DNA of 31,459 nt from Equadaptatus sp045642025 (GTDB lineage: Bacteria; Synergistota; Synergistia; Synergistales; Synergistaceae). Shown here piece by piece: positions 15,945 through 24,378 of the stretch (positions are counted from its first letter, which is position 1; each line of letters begins with the position of its first letter). A program made the translations under genes and the position numbers. The DNA is taken from NCBI GenBank assembly GCA_045642025.1, contig JAZUIB010000033.1, positions 1 through 31,459 of the forward strand. The letters are read 5' to 3'. The notes beneath the pieces are model-generated. The model did no database searches and had not been told where the DNA came from. It worked only from the letters and a program-made list of their open reading frames with translations.

Positions 15945-17710
15945 AACTGGCAAACAAAGAGTCCTGGAGTTCTTACATACGGCTTCTGAAATACTGTGCG
16001 CCGTACAAAAAACGGCTTGTTTTTGCAATAATATCAATGATTTTGGCTGCAGTCTTCAGTATTCTCCCGCCGTGGCTTTTGAAGAACGTTATTGATGATG
16101 TGCTTATAAAAAAGCAGATTGGCATGCTTAACCTGATTGTTGTCGCCGTTATTCTGCTTTACGTCAGCAAGGCAGTTTTTAACTATGCCCATCTTTATCT
16201 TATGACGTGGGTAGGTCAGCGCGTGCTTATAGACCTGCGCCTTGAGCTTTACGACCGTACACAGCGGCTTTCTCTCGGCACGCTTTACAGTCAGAGAAGC
16301 GGAGAATTTATGTCGCGCATCACAAATGATGTCGGCACGCTTCAGAACATTCTGGCGTCTTCGCTTGTTGATCTTATATTTCAGGGTTCGACCTTTATCG
16401 GAATTGTATGCTTCATATTCTATATTAACTGGAAACTGACGGTTGTCACTTTTGTCGCCTGCCCTGTGGTAGCCTTTGTGATAAGCAAAACTTCCGCGAA
16501 GCTGCGTCAGGTCGGCAGAACAATTCAGGCAAGGCTGGCAATGGTTGCAGCCGTTGCTCAGGAAGCAATTTCTTCAATCAAAATAGTCCGTTCTTTCGTT
16601 ACGGAAGATGAGGAATACGAGCGTTTCAAAGATGAATCGTACAGCCATTTCCGCGCGGTTATGAGGGGTACACAGTACAAGGGTGTGCTGCAGGGCGCCG
16701 TTGAGGTAATCCTGATTACCGCGCTTGCGTTTGTACTTTGGCTGGGAGGTTATTTGGTCATATCGGGAGATCTCATGGCAGGTGAGCTTGTTGCCTTTGT
16801 AACCTATATCGGACTTCTCGGTCACCCGCTTCAGTCTCTCAGCAATTCCTTCAGCGGTATACAGCAGGGCGCCGCATCGGCGGACAGAGTTTTTGAAATA
16901 ATAGATATGGACAACGAGGTTGAAATCGCGGAAAATCCTGTGATACTTGAGCCTATGCGCGGCAGTATTAAATTTGAAAATGTCTGGTTCGGCTATGATG
17001 CTGAGAATCCCGTGCTTAAAGGCATTGACCTTGAAATAAAAGCTGGTGAAACTGTGGCAGTTGTCGGAGCTACGGGAGCAGGAAAATCAACGCTCGGCGA
17101 CCTTATAATGCGTTTTTATGACCCTCAGAAGGGTGCGATTTACATCGACGGCACAGACTTAAGGCAGCTTGACCTGAAAAGCTACCGCCGCAGGACAGGC
17201 GTTGTGCAGCAGGATCCTGTGCTTATGAAGGGAACGCTTGCGCACAACATTGCGTACGGTTTCCCGTCGGCAACGCAGAAGGATCTTGTCCGTGCTGCTA
17301 AAATTGCTGATATTTACGATTTTATCGACAAACTGCCTGACAAGTTTGAAACTGAAGTCGGCGAACGCGGAGTTACACTTTCCGGCGGCCAGCGCCAGCG
17401 TGTTGCAATAGCCCGTGCTGTTGTCAGGGACCCAAGAATACTGATTATGGACGAAGCAACATCTTCGCTTGATGCTCTCGTTGAAAAACAGGTGCAGCAG
17501 GCAATGAACAACGCTATGGAAGGCCGTACATCCATAATTATCGCCCACAGGCTTTCGACAATTCGCAACGCAGACAGAATTATTGTTCTGAACGAAGGAA
17601 AAATTGTTGAACAGGGAACTCACGAAGAGCTTATAGCAAAAGGCGGACATTATAGCAGATTATACGAAGCCAGCACGGCTGAAATGACTGAAGAAGGAAT
17701 GGGTAAATAA
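15938..17710 (+). CDS. msbA: MsbA-type lipid A export ABC transporter
   Basis: The 590-residue half-transporter has an N-terminal six-helix exporter domain (about 1-320) and a C-terminal ATPase. Walker A GATGAGKST is at 377-385, followed by the Q-loop VVQQDP, the signature LSGGQRQR (about 480), Walker B ILIMDEATSSLD and the H-loop IIAHRLST. It should flip lipid A precursors across the inner membrane as a homodimer. Exporters of this type are hard to tell apart by sequence alone; the position between lpxB and lpxK supports MsbA. The ATG at 15938 has GAGAGGA upstream. The stop and the next start share one base (TAATG). Confidence 0.92.
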   Translation: MLKLANKESWSSYIRLLKYCAPYKKRLVFAIISMILAAVFSILPPWLLKNVIDDVLIKKQIGMLNLIVVAVILLYVSKAVFNYAHLYLMTWVGQRVLIDLRLELYDRTQRLSLGTLYSQRSGEFMSRITNDVGTLQNILASSLVDLIFQGSTFIGIVCFIFYINWKLTVVTFVACPVVAFVISKTSAKLRQVGRTIQARLAMVAAVAQEAISSIKIVRSFVTEDEEYERFKDESYSHFRAVMRGTQYKGVLQGAVEVILITALAFVLWLGGYLVISGDLMAGELVAFVTYIGLLGHPLQSLSNSFSGIQQGAASADRVFEIIDMDNEVEIAENPVILEPMRGSIKFENVWFGYDAENPVLKGIDLEIKAGETVAVVGATGAGKSTLGDLIMRFYDPQKGAIYIDGTDLRQLDLKSYRRRTGVVQQDPVLMKGTLAHNIAYGFPSATQKDLVRAAKIADIYDFIDKLPDKFETEVGERGVTLSGGQRQRVAIARAVVRDPRILIMDEATSSLDALVEKQVQQAMNNAMEGRTSIIIAHRLSTIRNADRIIVLNEGKIVEQGTHEELIAKGGHYSRLYEASTAEMTEEGMGK

Positions 17711-20034
17711 TGTCGGGGATAGTACGGAGTTATCTGCGTTATACAAAAGGGGAAGCTTCGGTGTTATCACCATGGCACCTGCTTTATCCTGCGCAGTTTG
17801 CCGTACGTGCATGGATGCGTCTGCGCATTTATCTTTTCGAGAGGGGAATTTTTACCACTATCGAACCAAAACTTCCTGTTATAAGCATTGGTAATAATTC
17901 TTTCGGCGGTACCAACAAAACTCCGATGTGTGAATATATAGTTCGTATGTTCCGTGAGGCCGGAATTAATGCCGGAGTTGTCAGCAGAGGTTATAAAACA
18001 AAACATCCTGAGCCGATATGGATTGGTCAAGATGACGACAGTTTTCGCAGAGAAATCGCCGGAGATGAACCTCTTATGCTTGCACAGCGGCTGCCAGGAG
18101 TCAGCATCGTTGTAGCAAAAAAACGCGTAGAAGGTGTTGAACTTTTGGCAAGTCTAGGGGCAGAAGCTGCAGTTACAGATGATACCTTCCAGCATCGCTC
18201 TATGGCTCGCGATGTTGATATAGTGCTTGTTGACGGAACATGTCCTTTTGGCAATGGGCAGGTAATACCGGCAGGACTTATGAGAGAGCCTAAAACAGCT
18301 TTCAGTCGTGCGGATTTTGTTGTAATTACGAAAGCAAATCAGATTACCAAGGAAGCGCTTGAGAACACCAAAGCAGAACTTGAAAAATATATACAGCCAG
18401 AAAAGATTTTTGTAGCGGAAATTAATTATGACTCTTGGACAATCTGTGAAAGAGGCAAAGATGCTGTAAGAAAGCCCATAGATGCAAAACCGCGGGGGAG
18501 TTATGTAATGTTTTCCGCAATCGGCAACCCTGATGGATTTTACTGTTATATTGCTGGACGCGGTATAAAAATTGCGGCAGAACGTACCTATCAGGACCAT
18601 CATGAATTTACACACGAAGATATAGCAAAGCTGAATGCTCTTGCAGAACGTCTTGGCGCTGCAGGCTTTATCTGCACAGAAAAAGATACGATGAATCTAC
18701 CAAAGGATATGCCACTTAACCTCCCAGTCTATGTGTTGCAGATCTCTGTTGCCATTGAAGACAGTCAGCGTTTCAAAGAAATGATATGCAAAAAGCTGCA
18801 GCCTCATCTTATGGTTGCTTCAAATGGTTATGGTGAAGATGCTATAGGTGTCATACTGGCCAAAAAAATGCGTGAACGTTTCAAATCTGCGGTTATTTCA
18901 GCATTTGCGTTTGTTGGTTCAGGAAAGCATTATGAAAAAGAAGGAATAGGAGTTGTTTCTCCATCGGTAGAAATGCCGAGCGGAGGAATTATCAAATACA
19001 ATGTTGGAGAACTGGTCAACGATTTCAAACATGGACTGGGAACTTCAATAAAACGCCAGATTGCGACAATGAGAAAAATTGGTAAAGACTACCGCACGCC
19101 GGTATGTGTAGGAGATGTCTATCTTTTTTCAAATGTTCTCTGGGGGCAGGGAGTATCGCCCATTCTTCTCGCAACAGCAAAAACGGTTCATTTAAGCGGA
19201 CATTACCGTATAGAGCGGTTCCTGCTCAAAAAACGCAGCAGGCGAGTTTGGACGCGTGATGAAGAAACAGCGCAGGAACTGATAGATGATGGTGTAAATG
19301 CGGAATTTTGCGGCAATCCTGTTATGGACCTTATCAACAACAACGAAGAAAAGGTTAAATGGGAGGATGACGGCTCTGCGAGAGTTGTGCTTCTTCCCGG
19401 AAGCCGTCCGCGTGCATACGAGGATATTAAACTTATCATAGAAGCTGCAAAAGAGCTTTCAAAGCATGTGAAATGCCAGTTTGTGATGGTGCCTGCGCCT
19501 ACTACTGACTGGAAAAAGATGGCTGGTAATCTCGAAGGCTGGACACTGTCTAAGGATGGTAAAGAACTTTCGTGCACGGAAACGACAATTCGTGTTCCGT
19601 ATCACGGACAGGTCAGCGCGGCAGCGGCAGACGCAGATTTGCTTATAGGCCTTGGAGGTACTGCAAATCAGCTTTGTGCAGGACTTGGTCTGCCTGTAGT
19701 TTCCATACTTGAAACTGGCAAACTGCGTCAGAAAAAAATGCTTCAAGAAGCTGAAGTTCTTGTCGACGCAAATCCTGCCGCACTTGCTTCTGCCGCACGA
19801 AAAATACTTGAAGACCCTGTGCTGTGGAAAAAGATGAGCGAAGCAGGTATAAAACATCTGGGTGGACAAGGTGCGCTTGACAGAGTTATCCAGTACTGCG
19901 CTACAGAACTTGGCTGGGACAATCGCTGCACAGTATATGACAAATTCAGAAATTATATTGACAGTAAAAAAAATATACTGGAAGGAGCTGGAACCGATGA
20001 CGGAAATCAGGAAAATGAACGCCGGAAATGTTGA
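17710..20034 (+). CDS. lpxK: Fusion: tetraacyldisaccharide 4'-kinase LpxK plus LpxB-like GT-B domain
   Basis: The 774-residue protein has two parts. Residues 1 to about 360 are LpxK, which phosphorylates the lipid A disaccharide at the 4' position at the inner membrane; it has the RxWxRLRIYLFERG membrane-contact region, the P-loop GNNSFGGTNKTP (61-72), VVSRGYKTKHPEP, GDEPLMLAQRLPGV, TDDTFQHRSMARDVDIVLVD and a TEKDTMNL end. From about 366 a second module begins with ASNGYGEDAIG and ends near residue 740; it contains LLPGSRPRAYEDI and LIGLGGTANQLCAGLGLPVV, the pattern of the LpxB-related family TIGR03492 of cyanobacteria and Deinococcus. No stop, frameshift or internal ribosome site divides them, so the fusion looks genuine. 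The role of the second half is unknown; a further sugar transfer is one guess. N69 replaces the usual P-loop glycine. The 3' end overlaps kdsA by 38 bases. Confidence 0.88.
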   Translation: MSGIVRSYLRYTKGEASVLSPWHLLYPAQFAVRAWMRLRIYLFERGIFTTIEPKLPVISIGNNSFGGTNKTPMCEYIVRMFREAGINAGVVSRGYKTKHPEPIWIGQDDDSFRREIAGDEPLMLAQRLPGVSIVVAKKRVEGVELLASLGAEAAVTDDTFQHRSMARDVDIVLVDGTCPFGNGQVIPAGLMREPKTAFSRADFVVITKANQITKEALENTKAELEKYIQPEKIFVAEINYDSWTICERGKDAVRKPIDAKPRGSYVMFSAIGNPDGFYCYIAGRGIKIAAERTYQDHHEFTHEDIAKLNALAERLGAAGFICTEKDTMNLPKDMPLNLPVYVLQISVAIEDSQRFKEMICKKLQPHLMVASNGYGEDAIGVILAKKMRERFKSAVISAFAFVGSGKHYEKEGIGVVSPSVEMPSGGIIKYNVGELVNDFKHGLGTSIKRQIATMRKIGKDYRTPVCVGDVYLFSNVLWGQGVSPILLATAKTVHLSGHYRIERFLLKKRSRRVWTRDEETAQELIDDGVNAEFCGNPVMDLINNNEEKVKWEDDGSARVVLLPGSRPRAYEDIKLIIEAAKELSKHVKCQFVMVPAPTTDWKKMAGNLEGWTLSKDGKELSCTETTIRVPYHGQVSAAAADADLLIGLGGTANQLCAGLGLPVVSILETGKLRQKKMLQEAEVLVDANPAALASAARKILEDPVLWKKMSEAGIKHLGGQGALDRVIQYCATELGWDNRCTVYDKFRNYIDSKKNILEGAGTDDGNQENERRKC

Positions 20035-20854
20035 AATAGGCGGAAACAGACTTGCAGTTCTTGCAGGTCCATGTGCGCTTGAAAGTCTTGAGCTAGGGCT
20101 TGAAATTGGCGCAGAAATGAAACGGTTGTGCGAAAAATACGGTTTTGGTTACATATTTAAAGCTTCCTACGATAAGGCAAACCGTACCTCAATAACCAGC
20201 TACAGAGGTCCGGGGCTTGCGAAGGGACTTGAACAGCTTGCAGAGATTAAAGAGAAGCTTGGTGTTCCTGTTGTAACTGATATTCATGAGGCATGGCAGG
20301 CACTGCTTGTTGGTGAGGTCGCAGACATTGTTCAGATTCCCGCCTTTCTCTGCCGTCAGACAGATTTGCTTGTTGCGGCAGCAAAAACAGGCAGGGTTAT
20401 AAATATCAAAAAAGCGCAGTTTATGGCACCGGAGGATATGAAAGCCGTTGCGGCAAAGTGCAGGGAAACCGGAAATGCTGACGTTATGCTATGTGAACGC
20501 GGAACAGAATTCGGTTATCACGAGCTTTCTGTTGATATGCGGTCACTTGCAGTTATGCGAAGCCTCGGCTGTCCGGTCTGTTTTGACGCAACTCACAGTG
20601 TTCAGAAGCCGGGAGGCAGCGGTAATTCAAGCGGAGGTGACAGGCGTTTTGTCTTGCCGCTAATACGAGCTGCGCTGGCAATAGGTATTGATGCGCTCTT
20701 TATGGAGGTGCATCCTAATCCTGCAAATGCTAAAAGTGACGGACCAAATATGATTCCTCTTGATAAAATGGATTTTGTTCTTTCGCAGATAAAAGAATTT
20801 GACACAACAGCACGCAGAATCGGCTTTGTGCAGCTTGATTGGCAGGAGGTATAA
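19997..20854 (+). CDS. kdsA: 3-deoxy-8-phosphooctulonate synthase KdsA
   Basis: The 285-residue enzyme condenses arabinose 5-phosphate with phosphoenolpyruvate to Kdo 8-phosphate. Typical segments are LAGPCALES, FKASYDKANRTSITSYRGPGL, VTDIHE, DIVQIPAFLCRQTDLLVAAA, INIKKAQFMAPEDM, CERGTEFGYHELSVDMRSL, FDATHSVQKPGG and FMEVHPNPANAKSDGPNM. The cysteine in AGPCA and the late acidic/histidine residues suggest a metal-dependent form, which is an inference. The ATG at 19997 has AAGGAG upstream and lies within the end of the LpxK fusion gene; the frame is open 45 codons earlier, but that part is read in the other frame by the fusion gene. Confidence 0.96.
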   Translation: MTEIRKMNAGNVEIGGNRLAVLAGPCALESLELGLEIGAEMKRLCEKYGFGYIFKASYDKANRTSITSYRGPGLAKGLEQLAEIKEKLGVPVVTDIHEAWQALLVGEVADIVQIPAFLCRQTDLLVAAAKTGRVINIKKAQFMAPEDMKAVAAKCRETGNADVMLCERGTEFGYHELSVDMRSLAVMRSLGCPVCFDATHSVQKPGGSGNSSGGDRRFVLPLIRAALAIGIDALFMEVHPNPANAKSDGPNMIPLDKMDFVLSQIKEFDTTARRIGFVQLDWQEV

Positions 20855-20855
20855 A

Positions 20856-21863
20856 ATGACACTTCCATATGAGCGTAAAGAAAAAAAACTGCCCAATGAA
20901 ACACTTGCCGCAACAGCAAAGGGCATACTCGTCAAAGAAGCAGAAGAACTAAGAAACGCTGCGGATAGAATAGACGACAATGTTGTTGAAGCGGCGCGGA
21001 TTATCAGCCGCTGCAAAGGACGTTTGGTTGTTTCCGGAATGGGAAAATCCGGACATGTTGGCAGGAAAACTGCTGCAACATTTGCTTCCCTGGGAGTTCC
21101 CGCGTTTTTTCTTCATGCCGCCGAAGCATGGCATGGTGACCTTGGCATGGTATGTTGTGAAGATATAGGATATTTCATCAGCAACAGTGGTGAGACAAAG
21201 GAAGTTATAGAACTTATACCGCATTTTAAACGCATAGGTGCTACTGTAATTGCTGTCACAGGCAATCCTGAGTCTACGCTTGCAAGGGATGCTGATTATC
21301 TGCTGAACACTCATGTACAGTGTGAGGCAGACCCTTTAGGCCTTGCGCCTACGAGCAGCACAACGCTGCAGATGGCTATGGGAGATGCGGTTGCCGGAAT
21401 GACAACTTTGCTTCTTGGGCTTGAGAAAGAAGATTTTGCACGCTTTCATCCGGGCGGCTCGCTTGGCAAAAGGCTGCTGCTCCGTGTCAGCAATCTTATG
21501 GCAAAAGATGGCGCACTTCCTATTGTTTCAGAAGACTCCCTTGTCAGTGACGCACTTTTTGAAATTACAGGCAAGGGTTTCGGAGCTACGACTGTTATCA
21601 ACGAAAAGGGTATTCTTACCGGTGTTTTTACGGACGGTGACTTAAGACGTTTCCTTGAAAAGAAAGGTGAAGGAGCGCTGAATTGTCCTGTGGTTGACGG
21701 AATGACCAAAAATCCGAAAGTAGTATATGAAAATGATCACATTACAGCAGCGCTTAATCTTGTTGAAAAGTACGAAATTTCAGCACTTATTGTGGTTGAC
21801 AGCGAAAACAGACCTGTCGGAATGCTGCACGTACATGACATATTGAAAGCGGGGGTGGCATAA
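20856..21863 (+). CDS. kdsD: Arabinose-5-phosphate isomerase KdsD
   Basis: The 335-residue enzyme converts ribulose 5-phosphate to arabinose 5-phosphate, the substrate of KdsA encoded just upstream. A SIS sugar-isomerase domain (about 30-190) shows GMGKSGHVGRKTAAT, HAAEAWHGDLGM, SNSGETKEV and ADPLGLAPTSSTT; the sequence FHPGGSLGKRLL links to two CBS domains (about 205-335). The ATG at 20856 follows a strong GCAGGAGGT site one base after the kdsA stop. GutQ is the usual paralogue; the Kdo context favours KdsD. Confidence 0.95.
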   Translation: MTLPYERKEKKLPNETLAATAKGILVKEAEELRNAADRIDDNVVEAARIISRCKGRLVVSGMGKSGHVGRKTAATFASLGVPAFFLHAAEAWHGDLGMVCCEDIGYFISNSGETKEVIELIPHFKRIGATVIAVTGNPESTLARDADYLLNTHVQCEADPLGLAPTSSTTLQMAMGDAVAGMTTLLLGLEKEDFARFHPGGSLGKRLLLRVSNLMAKDGALPIVSEDSLVSDALFEITGKGFGATTVINEKGILTGVFTDGDLRRFLEKKGEGALNCPVVDGMTKNPKVVYENDHITAALNLVEKYEISALIVVDSENRPVGMLHVHDILKAGVA

Positions 21864-23144
21864 ACGTCACTGCTTAAAACTATATACGGTCCGCTTGCAG
21901 ATTTAGCGGTTCGCATCTCACTCAAAAATTTAAAAACGCGCTATACGGAAGGCATTGACGAGAGAATGGGAATGCCCTCTGCAGAAAAGTTGTCCGCGTT
22001 GAAAAGACAGCCGCTTTGGGTGCATGCCGTTTCAGTCGGTGAAGTTCAGGCAGCCTCTGCTCTTATCAAAGAACTCCGTGCAGACGGGTTAAATGCGCCA
22101 ATTGTGCTTTCTACAACAACTGAAACTGGAAAAGCTATGGCACAGCGGCTTTCTGAAGGACTTTACGACCTTCATATTTACTATCCTTGGGACAGCAGAA
22201 AATATATTCGTTCTGCACTGGATAAAGTTAATCCGGCAGCCTTCATTATGGTGGAAACCGAAATCTGGCCGAATATGCTCTGGGAACTGCAGACAAGGAA
22301 AATTCCTGTATTTCTTGCAAACGGACGTATTTCCGACCGTACGTGGGAGAGAATACAGAAGTACGCTATCGGAAGAAAACTTTTTAAAGAGCTGTTTAAC
22401 ATTTTCAATACGCTTTTTCTTCGTGAAAAACTTGACGCAGTCAGACTTAAAGCAATAGGCGTAAAAGAGGAAAAACTTGAGATTGCGGGTGACCTTAAAA
22501 TAGATGCCCTGCTCAACCGTATATCTTCTGTGTCAAAAGAGAGATGGCAGAAACTGCTTTATGCAGAAAAAGGGCCTTTTTATATTGCGGGAAGCACACA
22601 TACCGGAGAAGATGAAATCGTCGTTTCTGCTTTTGAGAAATTGAAAAAAGTCCGGCCTGAAGCGCGTCTTATACTTGCTCCCCGCCATCCTGAACGTGCG
22701 GACTCAATTTTCGGGCAGCTCAAAGACAAATTTGCGGTGTGCAGACTTTCTGAGCTGACGGAAGATTTTGAAATAGTAATAATTGACAAAATCGGGGTTC
22801 TTTTTGAACTTTACGGTATTTCTGAAGCGGCATTTATCGGCGGAAGTTTTACCGATGACGGCGGACAGAATATACAGGAACCTGTAGCCTGGGGTGTTCC
22901 TGTGCAGTACGGACCTCATATGGAAGACTTTGCTGAGGCGTCTGCGGAATTTTTGGCTAGCGGCATTTCTCATCAACTGAACAGCGCAGATGAGCTTGCA
23001 GACATATGGATTCAGTTTGCTGAAAACAGATCATACACAGACGAGATACACGGCAAATGCCGGAAATATTTTGAAGATAGAGCCGGCGCTGCGCACAAAA
23101 TCTGTGCTGCTGTAAAACGTATATTCACTAAAACCGAAGAATAA
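21864..23144 (+). CDS. waaA: Kdo transferase WaaA (KdtA), probable non-standard start
   Basis: This GT30 enzyme transfers Kdo from CMP-Kdo to the lipid A precursor at the inner membrane. Motifs are HAVSVGEVQAA with the catalytic glutamate, STTTETGKAMA, YYPWDSRKYIRSALDKVNP, VETEIWPNMLWE, ANGRISDR, GSTHTGEDE, APRHPER and GGSFTDDGGQNIQEP. The first ATG, at 21966, would remove the N-terminal membrane anchor. The open frame before it reads LLKTIYGPLADLAVRISL... then TYTEGIDERMG-like residues that align with the start of E. coli WaaA. No ATG, GTG or TTG occurs between the kdsD stop (21861-21863) and 21966. ACG at 21864 stands exactly six bases after GGGGGTG, the same spacing as in rny and lpxI; CTG at 21870 is the alternative. 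From 21864 the length is 426, as usual. The product call is certain; the start is not. Confidence 0.9.
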   Translation, partial: TSLLKTIYGPLADLAVRISLKNLKTRYTEGIDERMGMPSAEKLSALKRQPLWVHAVSVGEVQAASALIKELRADGLNAPIVLSTTTETGKAMAQRLSEGLYDLHIYYPWDSRKYIRSALDKVNPAAFIMVETEIWPNMLWELQTRKIPVFLANGRISDRTWERIQKYAIGRKLFKELFNIFNTLFLREKLDAVRLKAIGVKEEKLEIAGDLKIDALLNRISSVSKERWQKLLYAEKGPFYIAGSTHTGEDEIVVSAFEKLKKVRPEARLILAPRHPERADSIFGQLKDKFAVCRLSELTEDFEIVIIDKIGVLFELYGISEAAFIGGSFTDDGGQNIQEPVAWGVPVQYGPHMEDFAEASAEFLASGISHQLNSADELADIWIQFAENRSYTDEIHGKCRKYFEDRAGAAHKICAAVKRIFTKTEE

Positions 23145-23157
23145 AGGAGCGGTATAA

Positions 23158-24378
23158 ATGACAGTCAACAGAGAACTGATTAAAGAATTTTACGACGGAC
23201 TTGACGAACGGTCGCGGGAAACACTTGACGCGGCAGTCAGAAAGGTTGTCGAAGCAAAAAAACGCGGCGGAAAAATAGCCGTTGTAACAGGCTCAGGTCC
23301 GAATTTGCACGAGGGTGTTACCACGCTTGTCGCAGAACTTATCAGCAAAGGAATAGTTGACGGAGTTACGACAAGTTCCGCGGTTATCAATCATGAAATG
23401 GGCGGCGTGCTTGACAGAGTCAAGATGTGTGACGCGTCACAGTTCGGATTTGACGAAAAAGTTATGCCGAGAGGCAACGTTTTTGAATTTACCGACATGA
23501 CTGACGAGCAGCTTGACGAGCTTGGAAAAGAAATGCTGCTTGACCGCGAACTGCTTGCGAAGCGGCAGAACGCAGACGGACACTTCGTAACGAAAGCGGC
23601 GGCAAACATGGCTTATCCGATGGGACTGCGCACGGAAAAACTTGCCGATGAAATTCATACACTCTGCCGGCAGTGCGGTCTGCCCTTTGAACATGTGGCA
23701 GGCTGGGGCTGCGATGAACGCACAATGCTCGGCGCAGGCGCAAAACACAACGTGCCGGTGTTGGTTACAATCCCTCAGCTTGTAGGCGGCGGGCACGTCG
23801 GAATGGCAGTAGGCGACAGCATACCTGTTGCCGAGCGTTCGCGCCGTATAGCGTCAATGATGGAAAGCGCAGATGTTATTATCGAATCGGCAGTTGCTCT
23901 CACGCAGGAAATACATGACGGACCGTATGAAACATATACTGGGCACGGAATATGGAGCTGGTGGCAGAATGAGCCTGTGTACAGCCTCCGCGACAAGACA
24001 CTTATCCGTTTTGACCTTGACGAAAACCTGCGTAAGGCACAGGATTTGCAGAAAAACAGCGCGATGATTCAAGAAGCGATAAGCAAGGGGCTTCCGAAAA
24101 CAAAAATATCAAAAATACCGTTCCGTATGGAAATGTCAGCCTTTGCGCGTCATGAGGGCAGTCTGCCGGTAATCGGCGACATCGGAATGATTTGGCCTGT
24201 CTTTGCTCTGAAAATCGCCGACGAACTCGGCATAACGCTTGATTTCATGAGCTACAAGCAGGAAACAGAAGACGGTAAGGCAATGCGTGAATGGATAGTT
24301 AAAAACATAAAACCGCTCGACAGAAAAAAAATGCTCGAAGGTTTCTGCAAATGGAAAAGGAGTAACAAAAATGCCTAA
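23158..24378 (+). CDS. Unrecognised 406-residue protein inside the Kdo operon
   Basis: I do not recognise this family with certainty. The protein looks soluble, with no signal peptide or membrane segment. An N-terminal Rossmann-like part reads KIAVVTGSGPNLHEG (about 40-54), LISKGIVDGVTTSSAVINHEMGG, then a middle part with ERTMLGAGAKHNVPVLVTIPQLVGGGHVGM and GPYETYTGHGIWSWW. The spacing of a G-rich turn, a VD.VTTS strand with a following His-Glu, and a later VPVLV strand faintly recalls deoxyhypusine-synthase-like NAD enzymes. It has AAAGGAG before the ATG at 23158, lies 13 bases after waaA and overlaps kdsB by eight bases, so it is surely co-expressed with Kdo activation and transfer. Its codon use is more GC-rich than the genes upstream, like kdsB. 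A role in Kdo or inner-core chemistry is inferred from position only. Confidence 0.75.
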   Translation: MTVNRELIKEFYDGLDERSRETLDAAVRKVVEAKKRGGKIAVVTGSGPNLHEGVTTLVAELISKGIVDGVTTSSAVINHEMGGVLDRVKMCDASQFGFDEKVMPRGNVFEFTDMTDEQLDELGKEMLLDRELLAKRQNADGHFVTKAAANMAYPMGLRTEKLADEIHTLCRQCGLPFEHVAGWGCDERTMLGAGAKHNVPVLVTIPQLVGGGHVGMAVGDSIPVAERSRRIASMMESADVIIESAVALTQEIHDGPYETYTGHGIWSWWQNEPVYSLRDKTLIRFDLDENLRKAQDLQKNSAMIQEAISKGLPKTKISKIPFRMEMSAFARHEGSLPVIGDIGMIWPVFALKIADELGITLDFMSYKQETEDGKAMREWIVKNIKPLDRKKMLEGFCKWKRSNKNA

